From the NCBI RefSeq assembly GCF_000516985.1, contig NW_006917099.1, positions 2,534,409-2,598,408 on the forward strand: DNA of 64,000 bases, written 5' to 3'. Position numbers and translations under genes: made by a program. Below the pieces are notes generated by a model, which was not told where the DNA came from, searched no databases, and saw only the letters and a program-made list of their open reading frames with translations. This DNA comes from Pestalotiopsis fici W106-1 (Eukaryota > Ascomycota > Sordariomycetes > Amphisphaeriales > Sporocadaceae). Positions 45,005 through 56,462 of this stretch are shown here, one piece after another. Position 1 is the first letter of the stretch. Every line of letters starts with the position of its first letter.

Positions 45005-46220
45005 GACCCCATTGAGCCGGATGAGCCGGAGAGACCAAACCCCATAAACTCTACCAACAATGTCGATAATGCCATTGACCTGGAGATTCCTTATGAAAAC
45101 GATCAGGGATATATAGACGAAGCAACATTTGCGACCATGTTATCCGAAGTCGAGCATGGCGACCTTGACAGTCTGTTGAATCTGGAGGAGGGCCAGGCCA
45201 TTACAGCCCTGGACATGAATATGCCGCTGATCGACAATACCGAGCTGAGTGCAGCCGGCATTGCAGCTTTCATCAGCCAAGAGGACCTGGCATCACTGGG
45301 TGTGCCAAATGGTCATCCGAATATGGACCCCTTCGTGTCAATGAATATGGCAAACGAGCAACCGCAGGGTGCACAAACCCAGAGTCCAGTCGAGGATACC
45401 AATCAAAATATGCAACCAGAATTGTTAAAAGGTATGTTCAATGTTCCTTAGATTAACCAGCAATTCTGCCCTACAAGGTCGGGGGGAAGGCTCCCACTAT
45501 ATACAGCCACAGTGTGGGTCGCACCCAGCCACCTTATTTCAACAAGAATTGTTACCTCCAGCACCGCCACAGCAGAGTCCAGAGGAGACAGACTACGGCC
45601 GCGAAGCGATCATCAAGGCAGTTGATCCTGTCAACCCACTGTGGAGAATCAGCGAATATGAACTGGCACGAAGTTCGTATAAGGAACGGGCCGAGACAAT
45701 TGCCAGATCATACGCCACGGGTTGGCAGAATCCAGTAAAGATCCGCCCAGAATCGCGTTCTCTCGGACCTCGGTCCATATACAATCTTGTTCTAGACGCG
45801 TCTGGATCCGAAGAAAGCATATACCAGAAAGTGCTTAATGCAAAGGCAGATAATGCGGATGCAGATGACCTGGGATTTGAAATCCTGTTTTCGAGCCCAA
45901 AGGAATTAAAGAGTCTTTTGGCACAGGAGGATAACAGAGTGAAGCTCAGCAAAAATAACAATGTTTCGGCGGGAAAATACCAAGACATTTGGTATAATAC
46001 CTATAAGGAGTACTTTGAAAACAATAGCAAGGCTCGCGATACTCTGATGGGGACGGATAAGCAGCCCTTGATTTATTGTGTACTAAACGATAAACTTTTG
46101 GGAGTTGGGTACGAGGTGCGCAGCAATGGTTCAAACCCAGACAAAATGGACAAATGGGGTCGCAATATCATTGGCAAAATCCTCATGTGTATCAGGGAGG
46201 ACCTGGGACAGGCACGATAA
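45005..46220 (+). CDS. Divergent NADAR-like protein
   Basis: The frame is open from 45005; the first clear ATG is 45137 (MLSEVEHGDLDSLL). An intron 45432-45477 joins LLKG to RGEGSHYIQ; its acceptor is weak. The N-terminal third is acidic and Gln/Asn-rich (QTQSPVEDTNQNMQPE). The C-terminal about 150 residues follow the NADAR order: EESIYQKVLNAKADN at the family's Glu-containing helix, then KELKSLLAQ, a YQDIWYNTYKEYF helix, ARDTLMGT, NDKLLGVGYE and WGRNIIGKILMCIREDL. The Trp before GVG is Leu here and other signature residues are changed, so activity is doubtful. It lies between the two helicase copies and 3.6 kb from a more typical NADAR gene on the other strand. True start and 5' exons are uncertain. 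Confidence 0.55.
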
Positions 46221-46353
46221 ATATGTATGGAGGCATGATTCATAAGAGTTTATGGTTTAACGAGATGGCAATGGTTTCAAAGATACCTATGGGAAATCGA
46301 ACATAAGGCATAAGTAGTCAGTATAGTTATATTCAAATGTCGCACAACCTGGC

Positions 46354-47190
46354 GTGCAGCAACCCGCGGGCACCGGGCGACCTCAGGTTTATACATCAAT
46401 TAAGATCGGGACAGTGACGATAATCAAGTTCCTTTGGCCGCTTGCCAGGGCCGCTGAAGACCGACTGTTGCATCATCGCCGCCTGCTATATGCCAGGCAA
46501 GTAACTCCATATTTTCCAGCCAAATCATTTGCGAGCATTCCATGCTGTTCCAGACTCGACATGAGTGCATTACGGAATGCACTCGAGAAATCAGACAGAA
46601 GTATGGCGCTGCTTGCAATAAACTCTCTCCTGATACTTTGCTCGAAATTCTCGGTCGCTTCACTGACCCCTCCCAAGATTGCGATGTCTTCATCCTGAAT
46701 GGAGCTGCTACATTTACGGGACTGAACATACACCCCTGCTACCATCGCGGCATAGTTGTTCAGTCTCCTAACAACCAGCAAACGCTAGAGCAAGTCCTTG
46801 GACGTTTGGAGCGGAAGGGATAGCTGTATCCAGTTCTCTGGAAAATCATTGTCTGCAAAGACTCATACGACCAGCCCCTGGAGCTCCGACGCCTGAAGAA
46901 GTATCTCCCACAGGCACGCGTTGATCACATGATTCCCGACTACATCACAAATGTTGATCTACGCAATCTGGCCGCCTGCGAAATCCTCAAGGTCAAGTGG
47001 GCACAGCCTTTCAATCGTTGGCCGTGGCTGAGCTATACATCAGCAAACATTGCTGAGTGGTCAACTAAGCGATACCAGGATTTCGCCGAAATCGTCTCGC
47101 TTATTGCACGGCTCCTTTGCGAGTTGAAGCCTGACTAATACGACGAAAAGTTCCTTAACCATCTGGGATATTTCCTGGCCGTCATTCCCC
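46354..47190 (+). pseudogene. SNF2-type helicase copy B, second RecA lobe, decayed and truncated
   Basis: This stretch holds the helicase C-terminal lobe: LLYARQVTPYFPAKS, then after a frame slip near 46520-46530 CEHSMLFQTRHE, NGAATFTGLNIHP, YHRGIVVQSPNNQQ and TLEQVLGRLERKG, followed by LYPVLWKIIVCKDSYD, LELRRLKKYLPQARVDH and PFNRWPWLSY. The motif VI Gln expected after RKG is a TAG at 46821. A TAA at 47136 sits in KPD-x-YDEKFLNHLGYFL, which parallels copy A's KPGEYLAEILGCLGYFL. Both stops are one CpA-to-TpA change from CAG or CAA. The copy fades into the RIP-decayed block at about 47190. Nothing here can make a working helicase. Confidence 0.7.
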
Positions 47191-47350
47191 GGCGCCCCCT
47201 ACCTAGGGGGCCGGTGGAGGCGGTGTAGGGATGCGGCCAATTAAAGGCGGGGGCGGCGCCGCACCTTACGGGCTTCCCTACGATTTTTAACGCCGTCGGC
47301 GTTTACGGGCGCGGTCCCTTATTTATTAATATAAAAGGCTGGCAGGCGAC
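47175..47350. other. GC-rich boundary segment at the edge of the RIP block
   Basis: Unlike the DNA to its right, this 170-bp piece is GC-rich, with a GCCCCCTA-CC-TAGGGGGC hairpin near 47193 and GGCGGGGGCGGCGCC. It still has few CpA/TpG, so it may be a RIP-treated GC-rich repeat end. It marks the point where helicase copy B stops. Confidence 0.5.
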
Positions 47351-47430
47351 GATTATAACCAAATCCCGTCGTCGTCCCATCCGGCCTATCCCATCCCATC
47401 CAGCCTATCCATCCTCTACGGCTATCGCTA

Positions 47431-47453
47431 TTTTTTTTTTTTTTTTTTTTTTT
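47431..47453. repeat. T23 homopolymer
   Basis: An uninterrupted run of 23 T just inside the right AT-rich block, preceded by imperfect repeats of CATCC/CCTATCC. It could be the poly-A tail of a minus-strand retroelement insertion, but no such element is recognisable. Confidence 0.7.
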
Positions 47454-50382
47454 CGATTTTTATTCTAATCCCTCGGTAATCCAGCTAATTATAATACGCG
47501 CATTTATACGACCCCCCGGCCCTAATATTATATATATAGCCGGCTATATTTTATTAATATGCGTTATTATAATCCGGCTAATTAGCCTAATTGTATTTTA
47601 TATATTTTTATTTATATTTTATAGCTATTTAATTAAAACCCGCGGAATACCTAGCCGTATACCTACGTTATCTTTTATCCGGGGGTCGTCTGCCTTTTTT
47701 AAAAACGCTAGCCCCCTACCCTTTTATCTAGGTCCGTTTATTATAATTTATTTATTTAATAGACGATTATATATAATAAAAACGGTATAATTATTATTAT
47801 TATTTTTATTATAATTATAATTAATTCCCGTAACTACGATAATAACTATCGTTTATCCTTATATTACGTATATATAATCCCGGCTACGTCTTATTTTTAT
47901 TATATAATTTAGCCTTATTATAGCTGTTACCGGTCGTTATTTTCGATTATAATTAATATTTTACGCGCTTTATAATATATTGCTTTTCTTTTTCCTAAAC
48001 CTATTACTTATTTTTGCTTAAATAAAAGCCCCTAAATTATCCCTTTTACCGGTTTAATCGCGTCTTAAATTAAAAAATCGTAAATTATTATTATTATTAT
48101 TATTATTATCGCTAGCCGAGCCTAATAGGCTTTTTTTTATCGGCCTTTACTACCCCTTATTTTAGGCTATTTCTAGGCTAATTATAATATTATCCTACGC
48201 CTAATCCTATATATTACGCCCGCGATTATACGATGCTTTATTACCGGTATTAAGTATAAAAAAAAAAAAAAAATCGATACCTACGCCCGTTTAATCCTAT
48301 GTCGATTTTACGCGCCGTCCTTTATATAAATTTAGCCCGGGCTATATAATATTATCGCATTTATTACCGTATATAATAACGATTTCGTTATAATAGTTAT
48401 CTCCAGCTTATTTATTGCCGTTATTATCGTTATTATCGTTTTTTTTTTATATAGGCCGCCGCCGTAATGCTTATAGGCTATATTCGATTCGTTTAGCTAA
48501 TATTCCTAATTGCCAGGATTGCGTAATCTTTTTAATTATAGCTAGCGATTTCCCCAGACGCATATACGGCTATAGCTAACCCTCGTAATATATAAAGCAT
48601 TTAATTAGGCAATTCCTTTCCTTTTCCCAGCGGTATATTATATAATCGTTAATAAAACGAATATAAACCACCTTTAGCCCCTTACCCCTATCTTATCCGT
48701 ACATTAATACCGGTTATACGGTTTTCGCTTTTATAGCCTTATATTAACCTTTATAAAAAATATAGGCTTGCCTAATTATTATTTATTATAATTTATATTT
48801 TTTTTATTGCTCCCCCGTATAATCGACTAATTAAGCAAGGCCACCTAAACTTTAATTCTTTTTTCCTATCTTATTTATTTTATTTATCTCTTATTTTCCC
48901 ATTTATTTGCTTTTTTTTTTATATATTATTCTTTTAGCAACCTTTTTTTTAAACCGATTAAAACCCCCCTTTTTTTTTTATAAACCGTCGTTTTCGGACC
49001 TAATTAATAACTTACGATCCATTATTTATAATATCTCTAATATCCTATTTTCGACCCTTAGCCAGCCCGCTTTTATATCGATTATAGCGCCTATCGAAAA
49101 GCAGATTTACTATCTAAACTTTAGGCATAATAATTAATAGCTTTAATTATAATATTTTTATAACGTACGTTTATTAGGTCGGCTATAAAATTATATTTTA
49201 TTTTTCTAATATTCGGGCCGATTACGACGCAAAAGATTTTTAGCCAAAGCCCAACAATAATACCGGCGCAAAGCGCCGCTTAGGATTTTACGGCGTTTAT
49301 TTATAAATAAATAAAAATCGCTAATAAATATACTATTATTTAAAGTTCCCGAATAAATAAAAAGGTATAAAATCCGCGTTTTTTTAATTATATTAAATTA
49401 GCCTTAGCTAAACCTATCCTCCTAATCTGGAGGAACCCTATATCGGGCTCGTCCGTTTTATATAAGCACTTTTAGCTCCATTAAAAAGACCGGGGGTAGA
49501 ATTCGTTCCGGTCGGGGACGTAAAATTCGTTCGATGCTAATCCCGCTAAAACTTTACGAAAACGGACCCGATCGGAAAGCAAAAACTTAATATTTAGGCC
49601 TTCCGATTAGCGCGGTTTTAACGGTCTATTTTTTATCGCGATCCGACGGGCGCCGCAGCCGCTACGGCCGTTTTATCGCCGGCGAGGCCGTTTCCGCGCC
49701 CGCGGGTAATTAGCCGGGGTCCGCTAGCTAGCAATAGCTATAAAAGGCGGGGCTATAGCCTAAAAAATTCTACGCGTTTCCATTAAATTCGTTCGATTAT
49801 TAAACGGATTTAATTTAATTTAATTATTTTTATCCTAATAAAAAGCTATATTTATTTCGTCGGATTAAATTATTATTATTATTATTACGACGTCCTTCCC
49901 GGCCGCGGGCTAAAATAAGGTCGAATAGACGAAAAAGGAAAAAATAGGCCGATAAAATAGGTTTATTGGCATTATATAGGTTCGCTCCCCTCCGCTTTTT
50001 TTTTTTGTTATACGCTGTTTTTATTTATTTATCCTTTATTTATATCCCTATTTGTTATTTTTATTTCCTCCTTTTTTTTCGTTCTCCTGTTATTTTCCTT
50101 ATTTTAACTTCGACGAAAAAAAAAGATATTAAAAAAAAAAGAAAAAAAAACGGGGTTTATATAATTATTTTTTATATACCTATTTATATATATATTATTT
50201 TATTTTAGTCTTTTTATTGTTAAAAAATAGCATTATTTATTTATCCCTTTATCCATTTACCCGACTTCCGTATCGTAATTTACAGCTAATGCCGCTATGC
50301 TTATATAAGCAACGAAATCGAACGGCATTTATTTAAAAACTAATATAAAAGCGTTTTAATTAATAGACATAAACCTATTAAA

Positions 50383-50409
50383 AATGCCGTATAAGCGCTA
50401 TACGGCATT
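50383..50409. repeat. 11-bp hairpin within RIP block
   Basis: AATGCCGTATA and TATACGGCATT are perfect inverted arms around a 5-nt loop. It is probably a transposon end or a chance product of low sequence complexity. Confidence 0.6.
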
Positions 50410-52899
50410 ATTTATATATAAAGCCAGCTCGACGATTTCGCCTTTTTAAAACCGACGTACGGGCCGATTTTAAATTTCGGCCCGTTTTATATAAATAATA
50501 TAGCCTACAATAACTATATATATATCGTACGCTATATTAAAAAAATGCAAAAGCACTATAAATAAAAATACGGATAGGTAAATAACCGGAAATAAAAAAA
50601 ACAAAAAAAATATGCAAAAATAGCAGCCGTTCCGTAAAAAAAAAGCGTTTAATGCTAAAAGTTTTTTTTAAGATAAAAAGCTAGCCGATATTTCGAAATC
50701 CTTAGAAATGCTATTTTAATAACAGAAATACGAATAAAAAGGCGAAACGGCGAATACGACGGATAATTATCTAAACGACCCTAAGATACCGAAATACCAA
50801 ATTTTATATACGGCGATTTAAATTTAGACTTAGCCGACGTATTATAATAATAGTAGTAATAGCAAAAAAAAGAAAAAAAGGCGGAGGTAAAAAAAAAGCC
50901 GCCGAAAACGCTATATAAAATATTAGCTACTAAAGCATCCCCGCCCTAATCGTCGCCTAATACCTAATTATATACCTTTAGCCGAAAAAGCGCATTGCTA
51001 AATAAATCGGCTAGCTAGGCGATTTATAACGTAAACGAAAAGCTGGAGCCGAATCCGTAAATATAAAAAATAAGCTAGGCGCGGCACCTAATAAATTTTA
51101 AAAACAAAAAGGGCTTAAAGCGCTTATATAATACGCTATAATTACCGCGGCTAAAAAAAACGGTATTTTAAATATTTTAGGATAGCTATATAAAAATAAT
51201 AAATAAAGCGTAAAAGCAGGTATATAGCCTCAAAGCCGGCGCTATTATTTTTTTCGAAATAGCGCGTAATATAAAAATTAAAAAATATACCTTATTTTAG
51301 CCGATTATAGTTAAAAAAGCGTAAATGCGCTACCGGGTATTTATAAATAAGCTATTTTTATATTTATAAAAAACGTAAAGCCTATAGGACGAAAAAAAGC
51401 CGCGGTATAAGCTAACGCTATAATAAAATAAAATTTTAGGCGATTTAAAAGCATTACTTTAGCCGGGCTAAAATAAGGAAAATATAACGGCGGCTTTTTT
51501 ATTTTAAAAAAATAGCAAAAAGCAGGACCGCTTAAACGACTTAATAATACGGCTATTATTAGCGCTATTTAATTATTATTATTATTTATTATTATATAAA
51601 AGCGTAATTATTAGCGGGCTAGCCGTTATAGGTATTTAAGATAATAATAGCTAAATAAATATATTTAATTATATAATACGGTATTCGGCCGTTATTAAAA
51701 TTATACATATTATAATTATAGCGCGGTTTATAATAAAAATAAAACGGGAAATCGAAAGCAAAATCGCAAACGGCTATTAGCGCAAAAAAGCTAAATTCGC
51801 TATTAAAAGCCTATTCGAGCGGGTGCGGTAACGTATAAATAGGTTTATAATTAGGGCATCCGCCCGGTTAAAATTAGGCGTTATAAATTAAATTCTATCG
51901 AGCCGTATATACGGTATAGCTATTTTATTTAATACGCTATTTAAAGGCTATATTTAATAAAATAGGCCGCGGGTTTTATATAAGCATATATAATTTAAAA
52001 TAAACGATTTTCGGAAAATAATAAAAAAGCTAATCGATAAAACTAAAAACCTATTAAATACCGCGCTATATTTCGATAAAAACCCGACGACCTAAACGCC
52101 CGTCGGTTTCCTAAATATCCTATAAAACGAGCTTAAAAACGACTAATTAAATATAAAACTAAAATATTAGTTCGCGCTTAACAAAAGGAACTTATAGCCT
52201 ATCGGCCGCTTTTAGCTAGCATAAAAAATTTTTTAATAGCTAGAATTATAGCGACGATAAAATAAAACTTTTTAAGCGTCGGGCTAGCCGGCTATCCGGC
52301 CTAAAGCTAATATTATTTTTAATAAATTCGTAAACGCTATCCGCGGCCGATTATTCGTTTTAATATATATAAATAAAAAAAGCCTGGGCCGTAACGCAAA
52401 AATCCTAAATTTATAAATTTAGAATACTAAATAAAAAGGTACGCGTAATATTTTTATTTATTATAAAATAATATATATTATAATTAAATATTATAAAAAA
52501 TACCTAGCGACGGATAAGCTTAATATAATTTACCGTTTTTTGCCGCGGGAAATCGGCGAGCTATTTATATAGTATTTTTAGCTAATTTTTTTATTTTAGC
52601 AAGCGATTAATAGCGTAACGCAATAAGTAAATTATGCTAATCCGTTTTTATTTAGCTAAAATGCGGTATACGGCTAAATATTTAAAAAGCAAAGGATAAA
52701 AATGGAAAAAAAATGCGATTTAGGCCCGGAGCCGCTATTTAGCAGCTAAACGACGCGTAACAAAAAAAACGGCGACGAGCTTAAACTAAAAAAAAAAAAG
52801 CTAGCTTCCGGGATAGCTAATATATTGCTTAATTTATAGATAAAATACGGAAGCTAATAACGCAATTTATAAATTAATATATAAAAATTAAGGTAAATA

Positions 52900-54350
52900 T
52901 TAGCTTATAGCGGTATATTTAAATTACAATTTTTCGCAAATTTTTAATTAGCGATTTTTAATTCGTAGCATTTAAAAATAAAGCGTCGAAAAGCGTAATA
53001 AGCGAAACGGATATTTTATTTATTAATTATTTATTTTTTACGCGAAATATCGTTTATACGCGCGAAATAATAACCCTGTTTAGCATATTTACCCGTAAAA
53101 ATAAATTCGAAACCGATAATAAAATATAGCACCGTTTTTTAAAGCTTAGCTCGAAAAAAAAGATTATAATTAAAAAACGGCGTTTAAAGCTATTCGAATA
53201 AAACGGCGATAAAGCCAGGCTTAAACGGTAAAAAAGGCTAGCTAAAATCGATATCCTAAGGCGGCTAAAATAAATACTAAACGACCCGGAAGCGTAATTC
53301 CGGCCTAAATAGGAAAAGGTGCTCTAAGCTATCTATAAAGGCTATTTGCCGGTATTATAAATTATAAGGACGGCTTCCGGTAAAAGCCTATCGTTTATAT
53401 TCCTAATATATTATATAAAAAATAGAGTTATTATCGTAATTATATTATTTATAGCGCTGCGCAAAAATATAATTAAACGGTGCAAAGCGCTACAAATTAA
53501 AATTTTAATATAATTATTAGCGTATATATAAATCGGATTAAAATCGGAAGCGGCTTTTATCGTATTTATTATACCCGAATCGGCGATTTATACTGCTTTT
53601 GCTATATATATACGCGTTTTACGGGTAAAATCGCGGCTAAACCGGATCGTAATAAACGAATATTATATAATCCTAAATAGCGCTAGCTAGGGCTTGAAGT
53701 TCCGGCCCGCGTTTTTAAAAATCGGAAAAATGCTAGCTAATTACGGAATATAAATTATATTATTAATAGCTATATTAGCACCGCGGGATAAAGCTATTTT
53801 TTTTGCGTATATTTAAATTAATTAAAAAAGCGCTATTATTTTCCGTAATAATATATCGAAAAAAAATATCGCGTATTCGGTATATAAAATAAAAATCAAA
53901 GAAAAGGATAACGTCGAAAAAGGTTTTACGCTGGCCTTAAAAGATAAATTAGCGCTAATTTTTAAACGGTTCCCGGGCGGCAAAATTATTATTTATTATA
54001 AAACCGTAGCAAAAACGGTAATAATTAGCAAAAGGCTAAAATATCCTATATATTATAATTAAGCCGGTAATATTAAATAAAAAATATAAATATTCGAAAG
54101 GTAAATTAAAAAAAAGCGGCTTATTATAGCTATTAACGCGCTTGGTATAAGGCTAAATATTTTATATATTAAAATAATAATTTATATTACGCTATTACGG
54201 CGTTTAAAAAATTTTACGTAAAAAAGCGGTTGCGCCGGGCGTAATAGGTAAAATAATATATTTATTATTATTAAGCGGCAAATAAACTTGCTCCGGGAAG
54301 GCTTTTAATAGCTTATACCGCTAATACTTATAATATTTATTTTTAAATAT
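52900..54350 (+). pseudogene. RIP-destroyed RecQ-type helicase, telomere-linked-helicase-like
   Basis: Reading through many stops on the plus strand, the residue order of a fungal RecQ/TLH helicase is legible. At about 53000-53070 a YTREI phrase follows a spaced hydrophobic stretch. At about 53270-53340 comes ILNDPEA-x-FRPK. At about 53370-53390 RTASGKS stands for Walker A. IIPESAIYTAF stands for motif Ib. NEYY at 53655-53666 sits where DECH is expected, explained by three RIP-type transitions, and is followed by IILNSAS and FRPAFLKIGKMLA. The second lobe (GGKIIIYYKTVAK, then IFER) follows at about 53980-54110. The relic may begin as far left as 50.6 kb and run to about 54.9 kb. It cannot be functional. 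Confidence 0.65.
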
Positions 54351-56430
54351 ACGCGGCGCCGTATAAAAGAAATTTAAGCGCGCGCTAAAGCAATAAATAA
54401 AGCTAAAGCTTTAAAATTTATCGAAAACGAAATAATAAACTATTTAAAGGCTATATCCTATAGGCGGATTATACTAAATAGCGTAATAAATAGCGATTAT
54501 TAAAACGATAAATGCGATAACGATACGGAATAGCTATATAACTTATGCCGCTATAAGTAAATTTTTAAAATAAAGCCGGGTAGCGATAATAAAAATAATT
54601 TAAGTATTATATAAAATAACCTGCAAAAATAGGCGCTCGTATTAATCGCGGCCTAAAAAGAGGCTAAACGGCTTAAGCGCATAAATAAAAATATTTAAGC
54701 CTATTTTAATAATTAGCTAAAAGCTATAAATAATATATATATATTATATATAAATGCAAAATATATCGCTAATTTAAATATACGCTATAATATCGATTAA
54801 TATCCGAACCCCGAAAAGTCGTTTAAAAATTTGCAAAAAATAATTACGATTTTCCGATAAAACGTTTTAAAAAATAATATAAAGCAATATGCCGGCTATA
54901 AAGCGTACGGATTTTTATAAAATATCTATAACGCGTAAAAAAAAAACCCGGACGATAAAGGGAATTTTACCCGGAGCTAATAAAAAATGAAATGCTAATT
55001 TTTAAACTTTTTTATACGCTTCGCCGCAAAATCTTTATATTATTTTTAGATTTTTTGTAAATAGGCAACCTAAAAATTTACTAAGAGTTATTTAATATAT
55101 AATATATTATTTACCTAAAACAATAAAGGGTATATAAATATATAGCTATACTAAATAAGCAAAAAAACGCAATAGGTAAAATATAAAATAAATTTTTTAT
55201 ATAAATTTATTTATTTAATTATACGGTAAACGCTAATACGCATAGCTTAATTATAGCCGATATAAAGGAAAATATAAATTCGCAATATAGCTACTCTTTA
55301 TCGTAATTAATTACCTTAATAATAAATAGTTTATGCTTTCCCGTTAATTTTATTATTTATTATTATTTATATTAATATATTTATTATATATTTTTAAAAT
55401 ATATATTTAAGTATATAAAATAGCCTTCCCGCTTTTTTTTTTATTATCGCTAATATATTAAAAATAAAATATCGGTTATCCCGTTTCCCTTTCGCCTTAT
55501 ATAACCTTTATAGCCGATTATATTTTTCCGTTTTTTATTTTATATTAAAGCATTATATAATATATATATATTTTATTAAAATATTTTAATTATTTATAAT
55601 ATACCTAGCCCGCAAATATAAAATATATAATAATTAATATTATTTTACCGCTTTACGAAAGCTATACTAAATTTTTATAAGCTTTTACGGCAATTATTAG
55701 TATTATATTCGAAATCGTTTACCGTAAATCCCTTATATTTATACCTAAAATTATAAAAAACCGAAATTTTAAATTTGCCTACGAAGCCTATTTTAATAAG
55801 CTTTTCGAAAATAATAATAATACCGAAGCCTTGCGAAGCCCTGGCTAAAAGGAATTATAACGTTATTCGAATAGCGACCACTTTACCGAGTTAATAATTT
55901 TTATAAAATATTAAAATAGCATCGAAATATTTTACGGGGTAACCAACGTTAAAATCCCACGTAATTATATATATTATAAATAAATTAAAAACTTCGAAAG
56001 GCCCACCAACCAGCTTTGCGATATTATTCGAATTTTTTAAATATATATTAGATAATATTCGATTAAAAATAAATAAAAAATTATAATCGCCTTATATTTT
56101 ACGCCACTAAAATCGCTATAAAGCAGCTTTTTTACGGCCGAAAGCAATATATAATTGCGTTATATTATCTAGCATAGGTTTTTGGTACCGGAATAATATT
56201 CGTATATTTTATAGCATATCGTGGTTTAAGCAATTATTTTATTTTATTTTCTATAAGCAAAAAAATATACAAATCTAATTAAATCGTATATATTAATTAA
56301 AATTAAATTAAAATATATAAATCTAATTAAATTACGAAAATTCTATTATTAAGCACTTCTCTTATTACCTAATTTAGCCTTATTACTGCTAAAATAATAA
56401 TTTATCTAAATTAAATAAACCTCCAGCTCC

Positions 56431-56462
56431 GTAATACGGTTATTACTAAATAACCGTATTAC
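56431..56462. repeat. 14-bp perfect hairpin within RIP block
   Basis: GTAATACGGTTATT and AATAACCGTATTAC are exact inverted arms around ACTA. Neighbouring sequence repeats phrases such as TAATAATTTAT and ACCGCTAAA, so this may be part of a small repeated element. Confidence 0.7.
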
